Positions 9,507-18,057 of a DNA stretch of 44,331 nt are shown in pieces. This DNA is from Calothrix sp. MO_192.B10 (GTDB lineage: Bacteria; Cyanobacteriota; Cyanobacteriia; Cyanobacteriales; Nostocaceae). The notes under the pieces were generated by a model. It was not told where the DNA came from. It made no database searches and saw only the letters and a list, made by a program, of their open reading frames with translations. Position 1 is the stretch's first letter. Each line of letters opens with the position of its first letter. Location of the stretch: assembly GCA_030065055.1 (NCBI GenBank), contig JASJDS010000010.1, forward strand, positions 1 to 44,331, in the 5' to 3' direction. Position numbers and translations under genes: made by a program.

Positions 9507-10154
9507 GTGTTGAATCATCAAAAACCGTTGATTTTGGGCGTATCAGGTGCTTCCGGTCTTATTTATGCTGTCCGCGCTCTCAAATTTCTTTTAGCAGCCG
9601 ATTATGAAATTGAACTAGTTGCTTCCAAAGCAACCTCTATGGTTTGGCAAGCCGAACAAAATATACGGATGCCCCTAGAGCCAATTCAACAAGAGCAGTT
9701 TTGGCGACAACAAGCTGGGGTAGAAACCGCAGGTAAATTAACCTGCCATCCTTGGGGAGATGTGGGTGCTAACATTGCTAGTGGCTCTTATCGCTGTGTG
9801 GGGATGATAGTGATGCCATGTAGCATGAGTACTGTAGGTAAGCTCGCTAGTGGTTTAAGTTCGGATTTATTGGAAAGAGCGGCAGATGTGCAGATAAAGG
9901 AAGGCAGAAAGTTAGTCATTGTTCCTCGTGAAACACCCTTCAGCCTGATTCATCTACGCAATTTAACTACCTTGGCTGAGGCAGGGGTAAGAATAGTCCC
10001 GGCAATTCCTGCGTGGTACCACAATCCCAAAACCATTGAAGATTTAGTTGATTTCGTTGTTGCTCGAACTTTAGATCAACTGGATATTGACTGCGTACCC
10101 ATTCGACGGTGGGAAGGAGGGAAGGAGGGAAAGAGAGAAGGAGGGAAGGAGTGA
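9507..10154 (+). CDS. ubiX: Flavin prenyltransferase UbiX
   Basis: UbiX attaches a dimethylallyl group to FMN, making the prenylated flavin cofactor used by UbiD-type decarboxylases. The 215-residue sequence shows the FMN-binding GVSGASG motif near the N terminus, the loop MIVMPCSMSTVGKLASG, and the family block KEGRKLVIVPRETPFSLIHLRNL. The start is a GTG at 9507; no ATG lies close upstream. The normal protein end is probably near RRWEG. The last dozen residues (GGKEGKREGGKE) are encoded by a purine-rich tandem repeat that has run into the 3' end of the gene. Confidence 0.93.
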   Translation: MLNHQKPLILGVSGASGLIYAVRALKFLLAADYEIELVASKATSMVWQAEQNIRMPLEPIQQEQFWRQQAGVETAGKLTCHPWGDVGANIASGSYRCVGMIVMPCSMSTVGKLASGLSSDLLERAADVQIKEGRKLVIVPRETPFSLIHLRNLTTLAEAGVRIVPAIPAWYHNPKTIEDLVDFVVARTLDQLDIDCVPIRRWEGGKEGKREGGKE

Positions 10155-10325
10155 AGGGGGGAAAGAGAGAAGGAGGGAAGGAGTGAAGGAGGGAAGGAGG
10201 GAAGGAGTGAAAGAGGGAAGGAGGGAAGGAGTGAAAGACTGTCAACTGTCAACTGTCAACCGTCAACTGTCAACCGTCAACCGTCAACCATCACTCCCTC
10301 ACTCCCTCACTCCATCACTCCCTAT
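10108..10325. repeat. Composite STRR block: GGAAGGA tract, GTCAACT array, CACTCCCT array
   Basis: A purine-rich tract of GGAAGGAG variants (10108-10230) is followed by about ten GTCAAC(T/C) heptamer-like units and then CACTCCCT repeats. The first part overlaps the 3' end of ubiX. The same three-part order recurs at 15790-15955 and, in part, at 37856-38060. Confidence 0.85.
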
Positions 10326-10405
10326 CTGGTGAGGTATATACTTGAAGCTGAAAGGCTTGGCAATTCCGGTTACATTTGAGTAAGAACCGCTATATTACTT
10401 ATCGA

Positions 10406-10531
10406 AGTCAGAAGTTTGAAGTCACCAGGTTTGAGCGTCCTGTTCTTCAAACTTCTGACTATAGGGGTGAAAAACCCCATCCCCTATGGGTTGTCCGTTT
10501 TGAGTTGGGGTCATTTGTCCCCATCTCAAAA
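10406..10531. repeat. Three consecutive hairpins upstream of the LapA-like gene
   Basis: Hairpin 1: perfect 16-base arms at 10406-10421 and 10445-10460. Hairpin 2: ATAGGGG (10461-10467) with CCCCTAT (10481-10487). Hairpin 3: TTTTGAG/CTCAAAA plus GGGG/CCCC arms within 10498-10531. They abut one another and precede a CTTCTTC heptamer array (10543-10592) and a TTACTTA array (10595-10620). Confidence 0.65.
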
Positions 10532-10660
10532 GCCCCCTCAAACCTTCTTCCTTCTTCCTTCTTCCTTCTTCCTTCTTCCTTCTTCCTTCTTCAATACTTA
10601 TTACTTATTACTTATTATTTTCGTTCACCCCTTCCCAACTTCCTCAACTTCCCTAATTCT

Positions 10661-11377
10661 ATGGCTACAAATCGCTTAATTCTATTATTGGTAGTAATAG
10701 GAATCCTGACAATTTTGTTAATACAACAAAATTGGTCACCAGCGTTATCCCTAGTAATTTTGGGGATGAAAAGTCAACCTTTGCCATTAGCAATATGGTT
10801 AGTCCTGAGCATAACCACTGGTGCTTTGACATCTTGGTTGATTGCTAGTTTGTATCAATTATCCAATTATTTGGGTAGTCAAAAGCAACCAAGCCCTCCC
10901 CGCCGTAGTTATAGAGCGCCACGGGTACAGCAGGATACCAGACAAAAAGCTACATTTAATACTGCTACTGCTCCCAAAACACCCAAAAAGCAAGACTCCA
11001 AAACTCAAGTTATAGAGGATGATTGGGATGCAGATAACAGTGCTGATGATGATTGGGAATTTGATGAATCACCAGCAAAGCAAAAGACACAAAGCCTGCA
11101 AAATCAGCCTCGAAAAGATGCTGATGATGACGAACGTCCGCCACAATCTACTAATAGAAATCCAAATCAATCTGATTCCGTTTATTCTTATAGTTCCCGT
11201 GAACCAAAAAACACCGGAGTAGGGAAAACAGAATCTATTTATGATGCTGATTATCGAGTAATCATTCCACCTTATCAACCATCCCCAAAAAAACAACAAA
11301 CCGATGACGATGATTGGGACTTTTTTGATGATGATGAAGACGATGACTTTGATGACGGCGAACGCTTACGCCGCTAA
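10661..11377 (+). CDS. LapA/DUF1049-like membrane protein with an acidic tail
   Basis: From the ATG at 10661 the protein is 238 residues. Two hydrophobic segments (about 5-22 and 40-62) separated by NWSPALSLVILGMKSQ match the LapA (DUF1049) domain, seen in envelope-assembly proteins and often found after ubiX in cyanobacteria. The rest is a charged, probably disordered tail with repeated DDDWDFF/DDDWEFDE acidic clusters. A longer frame upstream of 10661 is only translated tandem repeat, so I reject that start. The function of the acidic tail is unknown. Confidence 0.75.
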   Translation: MATNRLILLLVVIGILTILLIQQNWSPALSLVILGMKSQPLPLAIWLVLSITTGALTSWLIASLYQLSNYLGSQKQPSPPRRSYRAPRVQQDTRQKATFNTATAPKTPKKQDSKTQVIEDDWDADNSADDDWEFDESPAKQKTQSLQNQPRKDADDDERPPQSTNRNPNQSDSVYSYSSREPKNTGVGKTESIYDADYRVIIPPYQPSPKKQQTDDDDWDFFDDDEDDDFDDGERLRR

Positions 11378-11448
11378 ACTATCAAGGCAAGACGGGACGC
11401 GAGAACCCCTGTGTTTGTAACCAGGGGATGAAGCGGACAGGCAAGGTT
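11378..11448. other. Structured segment, possible IS-end remnant
   Basis: It contains ACCCCTG/CAGGGG paired arms (GAACCCCTGTG ... CCAGGGGATGAAG) and AAGGTT/AACCTT arms immediately after the LapA-like gene and beside the small RHH ORF. The arrangement resembles the ends of cyanobacterial IS605-type elements, but no transposase is present. Confidence 0.35.
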
Positions 11449-11631
11449 TTAACCTTGTGTATTCCGGAATAAGCGTTCAGCCATTTCACTGGCGCTAACT
11501 CCTTCGGAGTTTGCCTTTTCTTTGAGCATTGTCCATGCTGTTGGCGTGACCATTATAGTCTTCTTTACCTTAACTTCCGTATAAAGATAGGGAACGTTTC
11601 TTTGACCTTTGATACCTTTTCTGTTTGACAA
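11449..11631 (-). CDS. Small ribbon-helix-helix-like protein
   Basis: The 60-residue frame has a basic N terminus (MSNRKGIKGQRNVPYLYTE) and the segment VKKTIMVTPTAWTMLKEKA followed by GVSASEMAERLFR, which fits a beta strand plus two helices of a CopG/Arc-type RHH DNA-binding protein. The start is a TTG without a clear ribosome binding site. Such small ORFs are sometimes found with cyanobacterial IS605-family elements. Here it sits between hairpins without tnpA or tnpB, so it may be the leftover of an element or a free-standing regulator. Confidence 0.5.
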   Translation of the reverse strand: MSNRKGIKGQRNVPYLYTEVKVKKTIMVTPTAWTMLKEKANSEGVSASEMAERLFRNTQG

Positions 11632-11723
11632 AACTTGATCAGCCCTTCGGGCAAGGCATCTATGCTGGAGTCAGGAGGCAGGAGTCAAAAATAAGTTTTA
11701 AGGTAAGCCATGAATGCCTAGAA

Positions 11724-11780
11724 CCCCAGTAAATCATAGATTTACTGGTCTACAATTACTGGGGGTCAGAATCCCCCAGG
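11724..11780. repeat. Overlapping alternative hairpins
   Basis: CCAGTAAATC (11726-11735) pairs perfectly with GATTTACTGG (11739-11748). CCCCAGTAA (11724-11732) can instead pair with TTACTGGGG (11757-11765), and CTGGGGG with TCCCCCAG forms a third hairpin (about 11760-11780). The mutually exclusive pairings resemble an IS end or a switch-like RNA. A CTTCTTC STRR follows. Confidence 0.5.
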
Positions 11781-11808
11781 AACCTTCTTCCTTCTTCCTT
11801 CTTCCTGA

Positions 11809-12006
11809 TTAAATTTGGACTTGGCATTGTTCCCGAGACTCCTGTTTGACTTTACCTGTCATGGCCGCTTCCTGCAAACTCATAAAAGCATTAAAGTCTT
11901 CTAAGTCATAATGCCTAGTTAGCAGTTGTCGCAGCTGATTTTCTGCTTCCAAAGTCAAATAACCAGTTGCTAATGCACTTTGCACAACATCACGAATCCG
12001 AATCAT
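11809..12006 (-). CDS. Conserved small cyanobacterial protein, 65 aa
   Basis: The sequence MIRIRDVVQSALATGYLTLE is followed by AENQLRQLLTRHYDLEDFNA and looks like a compact helical protein of a type common in cyanobacteria; its function is unknown. I choose the ATG at 12006 because GAGGT lies at a good distance upstream. An in-frame ATG at 12024 would add six residues (MSEVLI). It is transcribed toward the STRR and RHH region and has no partner gene. Confidence 0.65.
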   Translation of the reverse strand: MIRIRDVVQSALATGYLTLEAENQLRQLLTRHYDLEDFNAFMSLQEAAMTGKVKQESREQCQVQI

Positions 12007-12024
12007 TATTAATACCTCACTCAT

Positions 12025-12555
12025 AAATATACTTATTCGGGATTATCTAGATGAGATATGCATTCACCCTGTTATTTCATCCTTAGTTAGCAGACTTAAT
12101 TTCCGATTCCCTAGCACATGAGTCATTTTTGGCACCTTGTTATTAACAATTGAGGGGCAACTTCTCCTAAAATTAAGCATTTTAAGAACCATTTGTTAGT
12201 AAAATTACGTAAAAAATGTAAAATAAATTACTACAAAATACTTCTGGAATGCTCGACGAATCCCATCATGACAAGGTTTTCCATTGGTTCAGTATGAGAA
12301 TCTGTACATCCATGATAATTTTCTTTTTTGAGAGAGTTTTCGCCATTGGTATTGACTGCCATTATTTGAATAAAGTTTCAGAAAAGAGTTATTAAAGTTC
12401 TAATAAAAAAATACCTGATAACTAACTGACAAGTCACCTAACAAAGGTTAGTAAATTCGTTATAACTTTATTCTTGTTTTATCCTATCTTTAGAGAATAG
12501 TCGTTAATATATTGTATTAAGTACTTATATATATATATATACGTAAGTAAAGATA
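12025..12555. other. AT-rich spacer upstream of the NB-ARC gene
   Basis: No credible ORF. The last part carries a (TA)n run at about 12526-12541, 15 bases before the start codon of the STAND gene. I see no clear promoter boxes or repeats of the families found elsewhere. Confidence 0.5.
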
Positions 12556-14091
12556 ATGGTATCTAATTCAAATATAGAAGAAGAATTTTTAGAGGCTAAA
12601 AATAATTGGAATTTAGAAAAGTTATACATAGATTTAGCATCATATAAAGGTAAAGCTCTAACACCTGTAGAAAGAAAATTTCTCCGGGGGTTATTATGTG
12701 GTTTGAGTCCAGCAGAAATAGCTCATATTGTGTATAAAACCCGCAGTAGCAGTACTGTGAGGGTTTATTTGTCCAATGGTTTGTATAAATATCTTGAGGG
12801 AATGCTTAGTACTCAGGCAGATAAAAGTATTAAGGTGAAAAACTGGAGTCATGTTACTCACCTGTTAGAAAAGGCAGGATATAAAAAAAACTGGCAATCT
12901 ATAGATACAAGATCCAATTCTGGAATTGTTACAGAACGGATAGAGAATATCAATTCATTACCCCAACAAGATTGGGGAGGAGCAATTGATGTTAGTGTAT
13001 TCTACGGCAGAAAAACGGAAATTTCTCTAATTACTGACTGGATAGTGGGACAGCAGTGTCGGCTAGTGTTAGTTACGGGGATGGGAGGAATTGGCAAGAC
13101 AGCTTTATCGGTGAAAGCAGCCCAACAGATTGGGGAGCAGTTTGATTATATCATTTGGCGATCGCTCAATCTGGCTCCTAGCTTAGATGAACTGTTGACT
13201 CAATTAATTCAAACTTTATTACCCGAACAAGAACTAAGTCTATCCATAACCCTGGCACAAGCAACTGTAACACTTCTAGATTGCTTACGTTCTTTCCGTT
13301 GTCTTTTAGTGTTGGATGGTTGGGAAACGGTATTAAATAGTAGTTATGGGGAGGAAGCAGAAGTATCTTATAATACTGATGAGATTAACTATCGCCCTGG
13401 TTATGAAGCTTATGGTGAGTTCTTGCAGCAATTAGGAAACTCTCCCCACCAAAGTTGTGTAATCCTAACCAGTAGGGAGAAACCTCCCGAAATTTCTGCT
13501 TTAGTTGGGGAAAAAATGCCGGGACGCTGCTTGCAATTAAAAGGATTAAAGCAGATAGATATCAAGAAAATTTTTATACTAAAAGGTATAAGTAATATAT
13601 CGGAAAAAGATGAGCGCGTAATCTTTGATATATATGGCGGTAATCCCCTATTTATTCAATTTGCAGCAACTACCATACAAGAGTTGTTTGGGGGTAAGGT
13701 AGATGAGTTTTTGGCTCAGGAAACTTTGGTTTTTGGTAACATTCGCCGAATTATAGAGCAGCAATTTCAGCGGTTATCTTGGCTAGAAAAGCAAATTATC
13801 CACTGGTTAGCATTACATAAAAAGGTTAGTTCCCTACAAGACATACAAGCGGGTATGCCTTTTAGAGTACCCCAGAGATTAATTATAGAAGCGATCGAGT
13901 TATTGCAAAGGCGATCGCTGATTGAAGGGCAAGCATCTGGTTTATCCTTAACTCCAATACTAACGGAATATATAACTGATAACTTAATTGAAGATAGTTT
14001 ACAACTCTGGGCTAATAAACCGGGCTATATGTTTTTAGATAGGGCAGTTTTTGCCAGTCAAATGAGAAATTATCTCCGTCAAGGAGAATGA
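12556..14091 (+). CDS. HTH-NB-ARC STAND ATPase lacking C-terminal repeats
   Basis: This 511-residue protein starts with a cyanobacterial HTH-like domain (about 30-110, ALTPVERKFLRGLLCGLSPA). An NB-ARC NTPase follows, with the P-loop TGMGGIGKT at 174-182, Walker B LLVLDGWE at 250-257, the TSRE sensor near 305, and a GLPL-like GGNPLFIQFA at 361-370. A winged-helix part ends near 470. STAND proteins normally carry WD40 or TPR sensor repeats after this; here the frame stops at residue 511. Such ATPases act as switches in signalling, transcription or antiphage defence. Gene-specific role unknown. aroK follows 110 bases later. Confidence 0.85.
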   Translation: MVSNSNIEEEFLEAKNNWNLEKLYIDLASYKGKALTPVERKFLRGLLCGLSPAEIAHIVYKTRSSSTVRVYLSNGLYKYLEGMLSTQADKSIKVKNWSHVTHLLEKAGYKKNWQSIDTRSNSGIVTERIENINSLPQQDWGGAIDVSVFYGRKTEISLITDWIVGQQCRLVLVTGMGGIGKTALSVKAAQQIGEQFDYIIWRSLNLAPSLDELLTQLIQTLLPEQELSLSITLAQATVTLLDCLRSFRCLLVLDGWETVLNSSYGEEAEVSYNTDEINYRPGYEAYGEFLQQLGNSPHQSCVILTSREKPPEISALVGEKMPGRCLQLKGLKQIDIKKIFILKGISNISEKDERVIFDIYGGNPLFIQFAATTIQELFGGKVDEFLAQETLVFGNIRRIIEQQFQRLSWLEKQIIHWLALHKKVSSLQDIQAGMPFRVPQRLIIEAIELLQRRSLIEGQASGLSLTPILTEYITDNLIEDSLQLWANKPGYMFLDRAVFASQMRNYLRQGE

Positions 14092-14108
14092 GCGAATGAG
14101 CGAATTAA

Positions 14109-14130
14109 ACCTCGTCCGTCCCGACGAGGT
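14109..14130 (+). terminator. GC-rich hairpin after the NB-ARC gene
   Basis: ACCTCGTC (14109-14116) pairs perfectly with GACGAGGT (14123-14130) around a 6-base loop, 17 bases past the stop. No T-run follows, so it may be a repeat or mRNA-end structure rather than a true intrinsic terminator. Confidence 0.45.
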
Positions 14131-14201
14131 CTAATCCCATCGATGAATTAACACTTTGGTGCAAGATGTAAGTATAGGTGTCTGTGCTGTATGCATAACT
14201 G

Positions 14202-14777
14202 ATGGCTGATAACTTTGAACTGAAAACTGGAGCAAAACAACTAGTGAGTAGTGGATTGCAAGGAATCAACCTCTACCTAATTGGTATGATGGGTGCTGGT
14301 AAAACGACGGTGGGACAATTAATTGCAAAACATCTGGGCTATGGTTTTTTAGATACAGATCAGGTGATTGTCCAAGCCGCAGGAAAATCTATTAATCAAA
14401 TATTTGCTGAGGATGGAGAAACTGCTTTTAGGCAATTAGAGAGTAAAGTACTGTCAGAAATTTGTGCTTATACCAAGCTAACCATAGCCACTGGTGGAGG
14501 AATTATCATGAATTCGCTCAACTGGAGTTATCTCCACCACGGCTTAATTGTCTGGTTAGATGCTCCAGTAGAATTACTATATCAAAGACTACTAAATGAT
14601 ACTAGTAGACCCCTGTTACAAGATACCGATCCCCTAGGAAAATTGCGATCGCTCCTAGAACAGCGACAGCCCCTTTATGCCCAAGCAGACTTGCGAATTA
14701 CCCTCAATGAAGGGGAAACACCGGAAGAAATCGCCTTGCGAGCGATCGATTTAATTCCCAGTGTGTTGAAGGAGTGA
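14202..14777 (+). CDS. aroK: Shikimate kinase
   Basis: It phosphorylates shikimate with ATP, the fifth step of the shikimate pathway to chorismate and aromatic amino acids. The 191-residue protein has the P-loop GMMGAGKT at 28-35, the shikimate-binding DTD at 51-53, FRQLE at 76-80, the ATGGG loop at 96-100, and the lid arginines in NDTSRPLL. The N terminus is about 20 residues longer than the E. coli enzyme, common in cyanobacteria. A TTGGTTG heptamer array (14779-14817) begins right after the stop and separates it from argB. Confidence 0.95.
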   Translation: MADNFELKTGAKQLVSSGLQGINLYLIGMMGAGKTTVGQLIAKHLGYGFLDTDQVIVQAAGKSINQIFAEDGETAFRQLESKVLSEICAYTKLTIATGGGIIMNSLNWSYLHHGLIVWLDAPVELLYQRLLNDTSRPLLQDTDPLGKLRSLLEQRQPLYAQADLRITLNEGETPEEIALRAIDLIPSVLKE

Positions 14778-14778
14778 T

Positions 14779-14817
14779 GGTTGTTGGTTGTTGGTTGTTG
14801 GTTGTTGGGTGATGGAA
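14779..14817. repeat. TTGGTTG heptamer STRR
   Basis: About five consecutive TTGGTTG units directly after the aroK stop, followed by a short GTCAACC-type stretch. Confidence 0.75.
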
Positions 14818-14880
14818 AGAAACAAGTCAACCATCAACTGATAAACTGTCTAGAGCAGTTTTCACCGTCAATACCCTTTA

Positions 14881-15777
14881 ATGATGGTCAACGATCAAGA
14901 ATATATTAGACAAACTGAAGCTACGCGGGTACGAGTTCTCAGCGAGGCATTACCTTACATTCAACAATTCGCAGGTCGCACCGTTGTTGTTAAATATGGT
15001 GGTGCAGCAATGAAAGATAGTGGTCTCAAAGATAAGGTCATCCGCGATATAGTTTTCTTATCTTGTGTTGGTTTAAGACCAATTGTGGTTCATGGAGGTG
15101 GACCAGAAATTAATAGCTGGCTGAATAAATTGGGTATAGAAGCGCAATTTAAAAATGGTCTGCGAGTGACGGATGCACCCACTATGGATGTGGTGGAAAT
15201 GGTGTTAGTTGGTCGAGTGAATAAAGAAATTGTCTCCCTGATTAACCAAGCCGGTGGTGCGGCTGTGGGTATGTGTGGTAAAGATGGTAACTTAATTACA
15301 GCTCGCCCCCAAGGTGAAGAAGGTATTGGTTTTGTGGGAGAAGTCAGCAATGTAGATACGAAAATCTTGGAAACATTGGTAAATAATGGGTATATTCCCG
15401 TAGTTTCCAGTGTAGCGTCGGATGAAAAGGGACAGGCTTACAACATTAATGCTGATACCGCAGCTGGGGAAATTGCCGCCGCTTTAGGGGCAGAAAAATT
15501 GATTTTACTGACAGATACCGCCGGTATTTTAAAAGATTACAAAGATCCTTCAACTTTAATTCCTAAGGTTGATATTCAAGAAGCGAGGAAATTGATGGCT
15601 GATGGTACGGTTGCTGGGGGTATGATCCCTAAAGTAAATTGTTGTGTGCGATCGCTAGCCCAAGGTGTAAAAGCAACGCATATTATTGATGGGCGCATTC
15701 CCCATGCTTTACTACTGGAAATTTTTACCGATGGTGGAATTGGAACTATGATGATTGGCTCTCAGTTTATGTCCTAG
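14881..15777 (+). CDS. argB: Acetylglutamate kinase
   Basis: It phosphorylates N-acetyl-L-glutamate, the controlling step of arginine synthesis. The 298-residue sequence has KYGG at 38-41, HGGGPEI at 71-77, the [12 protein letters not shown] nucleotide-binding stretch and the C-terminal GGMIPKV motif. In cyanobacteria this enzyme is relieved of arginine inhibition by the PII signal protein. The length and the N-terminal helix ([20 protein letters not shown]) match the arginine-sensitive hexameric type. Two ATGs abut at the start; the first is chosen. A large composite repeat block follows. Confidence 0.96.
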   Translation: MMVNDQEYIRQTEATRVRVLSEALPYIQQFAGRTVVVKYGGAAMKDSGLKDKVIRDIVFLSCVGLRPIVVHGGGPEINSWLNKLGIEAQFKNGLRVTDAPTMDVVEMVLVGRVNKEIVSLINQAGGAAVGMCGKDGNLITARPQGEEGIGFVGEVSNVDTKILETLVNNGYIPVVSSVASDEKGQAYNINADTAAGEIAAALGAEKLILLTDTAGILKDYKDPSTLIPKVDIQEARKLMADGTVAGGMIPKVNCCVRSLAQGVKATHIIDGRIPHALLLEIFTDGGIGTMMIGSQFMS

Positions 15778-15789
15778 AGTATCAATTTA

Positions 15790-15955
15790 GGAGGGGAGGA
15801 GGGAAAGAGTGAAGGAGTGAAGGAGGGAAGGAGTGAAGGAGGGAAGGAGGGAAGGAGTGATGAATTAAAGACTGTCAACTAACAACTAACAACTAACAAC
15901 TAACAACTGTCAACTGTCAACCATCACTCCCTCACTCCCTCACTCCCTCACCTAA
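15790..15955. repeat. Composite STRR block between argB and the NDH-2 gene
   Basis: GGAAGGAG-type purine tract, then AACTAAC heptamers with GTCAACT units, then CTCCCTCA repeats: the same order as at 10108-10325. It lies between convergent genes. Confidence 0.85.
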
Positions 15956-15958
15956 GGT

Positions 15959-17323
15959 TTAGACCTTAACTACCTCTCTTTCTTGAACTGGTGCTGGTTG
16001 AGGACTATTTACTGATTGCGAAAAATCATCTGCCAATACTTCTGCTCCGGTAATCAACCTGGCACCACGATTACGAGTAAAGTAGTTCCATATCCACTGA
16101 GTCATGACGACAATTTTATTGTCAAACTCAATTAAGTAATAGATGTGGACAAACAACCAAAATAACCAAGCAAAGAACCCCTTCAGCTTCATAAAGCCCA
16201 AATCAACAACGGCGTGATTTTGTCCAATTACTGCTAAACTACCTCGATCAATATAATTAAATGGTGGTAGTGTTTCCTGGGAAAGCCGTTTCTGAATCAG
16301 GGAAGCAACATATTCCCCTTCTTGGGTAGCTACAGGTGCGACAGCAGGTAGGGGCTTCCCATTTTGATGGGCAAAATGCGCTAAGTCACCAACCACAAAA
16401 ATATTTTCATATCCCGAAATACTCAAGTCAGGCTCTACTATTACCCTACCCGCACGGTCCAGTTCAACACCAGTGCTGGAATGTAAAGCCTTACCTACAG
16501 GTGAAGCTTTTACCCCTGCTGCCCATAATACCGTTTTAGCTCCAATCTGTTTGACTACATCCCCTTGTTTCATGGTGACGATCTCGTTTTCTAGATTAGT
16601 TACAAAGGTGCTTGTCTGCACATTCACACCCAACTTTTCTAGGGATTTAGCTGCTTCTTGGGATAACTCTGGGGCAAAGGGTGGTAAAACTCGATCTAGT
16701 CCTTCCAAGAGAATTACTTGGGCTTCTGAAGTATCGATCTTGCGGAAATCTTGCTTGAGGGTATTGTATGCTAATTCTGCGATCGCTCCTGCTAATTCTA
16801 CCCCAGTAGGTCCCCCACCCACAATTACAAAGGTCAACCAGCGAGCACGAATTTCTGGATCGGTTTCTTTCTCAGCAGCTTCAAACGCCATAAATATCCG
16901 CCGGCGCATTTCGATCGCATCTTCCACTGTTTTTAAGCCAGGAGCAAATTCTGACCACTCATCTTTCCCAAAGTAGGAGTGTTTGGCACCAGTGGCAACA
17001 ATTAAGGAATCGTAGGAGATGGCTTCTTTCCCTACCATGACTGTTTGTGCTTCTGGATCGATCTGATTAACTTGTCCCAGCAGCACTTGAGTATTCTTAC
17101 TTCTACTTAATACAGAACGCAGGGGTGAGGAAATATCAGCAGGGGATACAGTCCCCGTGGCCACTTGGTACAGCAGTGGTTGGAATAAATGGAAATTCCT
17201 TTTATCAATCAGTGTCACCTTGACTGAGGTGTTAGCTAAAGCTTTGGCAGCGTAAAGTCCACCAAAACCTCCACCCACGATTACTACATGATGGGGTGGT
17301 TGATTGTCAACTGCATGTACCAT
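15959..17323 (-). CDS. Type II NAD(P)H dehydrogenase (NDH-2)
   Basis: This 454-residue FAD enzyme oxidises NAD(P)H and reduces quinone without pumping protons. It has the FAD-binding GGGFGG at 17-22, the NAD(P)H-binding VIVGGGPTGVE at 166-176, and the second FAD motif VVGDLAHF near 310-317. The hydrophobic C-terminal segment FFAWLFWLFVHIYYLIEF (383-400) should sit in the membrane surface. Cyanobacteria have several copies (ndbA, B, C); I cannot assign which this is. It is monocistronic, with a repeat block against its stop codon. Confidence 0.92.
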   Translation of the reverse strand: MVHAVDNQPPHHVVIVGGGFGGLYAAKALANTSVKVTLIDKRNFHLFQPLLYQVATGTVSPADISSPLRSVLSRSKNTQVLLGQVNQIDPEAQTVMVGKEAISYDSLIVATGAKHSYFGKDEWSEFAPGLKTVEDAIEMRRRIFMAFEAAEKETDPEIRARWLTFVIVGGGPTGVELAGAIAELAYNTLKQDFRKIDTSEAQVILLEGLDRVLPPFAPELSQEAAKSLEKLGVNVQTSTFVTNLENEIVTMKQGDVVKQIGAKTVLWAAGVKASPVGKALHSSTGVELDRAGRVIVEPDLSISGYENIFVVGDLAHFAHQNGKPLPAVAPVATQEGEYVASLIQKRLSQETLPPFNYIDRGSLAVIGQNHAVVDLGFMKLKGFFAWLFWLFVHIYYLIEFDNKIVVMTQWIWNYFTRNRGARLITGAEVLADDFSQSVNSPQPAPVQEREVVKV

Positions 17324-17449
17324 AAGAAATATTTCCTACTGTTAAGTTTATTGAAACAATATTACAGAATTTGTATCAAGCTTGTCATATTGATTTCCGT
17401 TAACCTGGCACATATCAAGAAATCTTTAAAGTAGCTTCATTGACGTACT

Positions 17450-17690
17450 CACCAGGCTAAAGCCACGGTGATTATCAAAGGATGTTACGAGGCAGGCTTC
17501 AGCCGTGCCTCTCCACCCTTCTTCCTGCTTCTTCGATTTTTAACTAGACTGTTACCAGTCCCCGCCAAATCATCTCCACAGGCATTTTGTTCCACGCTGC
17601 GTCCCAGCGCGTTGATCCCTCTGTTGCGGATTACTTGTGCGGCTGCCACATCTCGATGTGTCGTGTAACCGCAAGGGATGTCTGCCAAGA
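17450..17690 (-). pseudogene. 3' fragment of a tnpB gene with its right end
   Basis: The minus strand encodes CGYTTHRDVAAAQVIRNRG followed by INALGRSVEQN, the typical C-terminal end of a cyanobacterial TnpB (second half of the zinc ribbon plus the DRD catalytic motif, here HRD). Everything upstream of the zinc ribbon is missing. Downstream lies GAAGCAGGAAG and paired AAGCCTGCC and TAGCCTGGTGAG segments, like omega-RNA/right-end sequences. The break at about 17690 lies 50 bases from a 132-bp miniature element. Confidence 0.7.
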
Positions 17691-17739
17691 CAGGGTGAGG
17701 TTACTTACAAGTCAGCCTCCCACGAGAAAATCTCCCCAC

Positions 17740-17871
17740 TACTCCCTTCCCGGTGTTAAATTACCGAAAAATTGTAGGCGCTTGTTGAGGAACGAAACCC
17801 AGCATATCGTTGGGTTTCACTCCGTTCAACCCAACCTACGTTATAGGTAATCTTCTAGCGGGAAGGGAGTA
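17740..17871 (+). mobile_element. 132-bp miniature inverted-repeat element, copy 1
   Basis: It begins TACTCCCTTCCCG and ends with the inverted CGGGAAGGGAGTA, with further partial pairing inward (TTACC/GGTAA) and an inner GTTGGGTT stem. The inverted copy at 32902-33033 has the same length and differs by one base in my reading. Terminal TA on both sides fits TA-targeting (IS630/Tc1-like) mobilisation, an inference. It has no coding capacity. Confidence 0.8.
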
Positions 17872-17879
17872 AGCATATT

Positions 17880-17945
17880 AGGGTAGCGTAACGCGAAGCG
17901 TCATACATAATTCCCTCACTCCCTCACTCTTTCACTCTTATTACA
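17880..17945. repeat. Short repeats upstream of tldD
   Basis: GCGTAACGCGAAGCGTC, a cyanobacterial interspersed palindrome-like motif, followed by CACTCCCT repeats. Confidence 0.5.
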
Positions 17946-18057
17946 CTTCTTGTTGTTAATTAAAATTTTCGGTAGTAAATCGTGTCACAATCAAGTAGAT
18001 GCAAAGATATAGGTTTTATAGTACAAATAGTACTTTCTAACTTCTCCTCACTATAGT

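Noticed and set aside
10376-10660. N-terminal extension of the LapA-like protein
   Set aside because: It translates hairpins and CTTCTTC/TTACTTA arrays; the LapA domain starts properly at the ATG at 10661.
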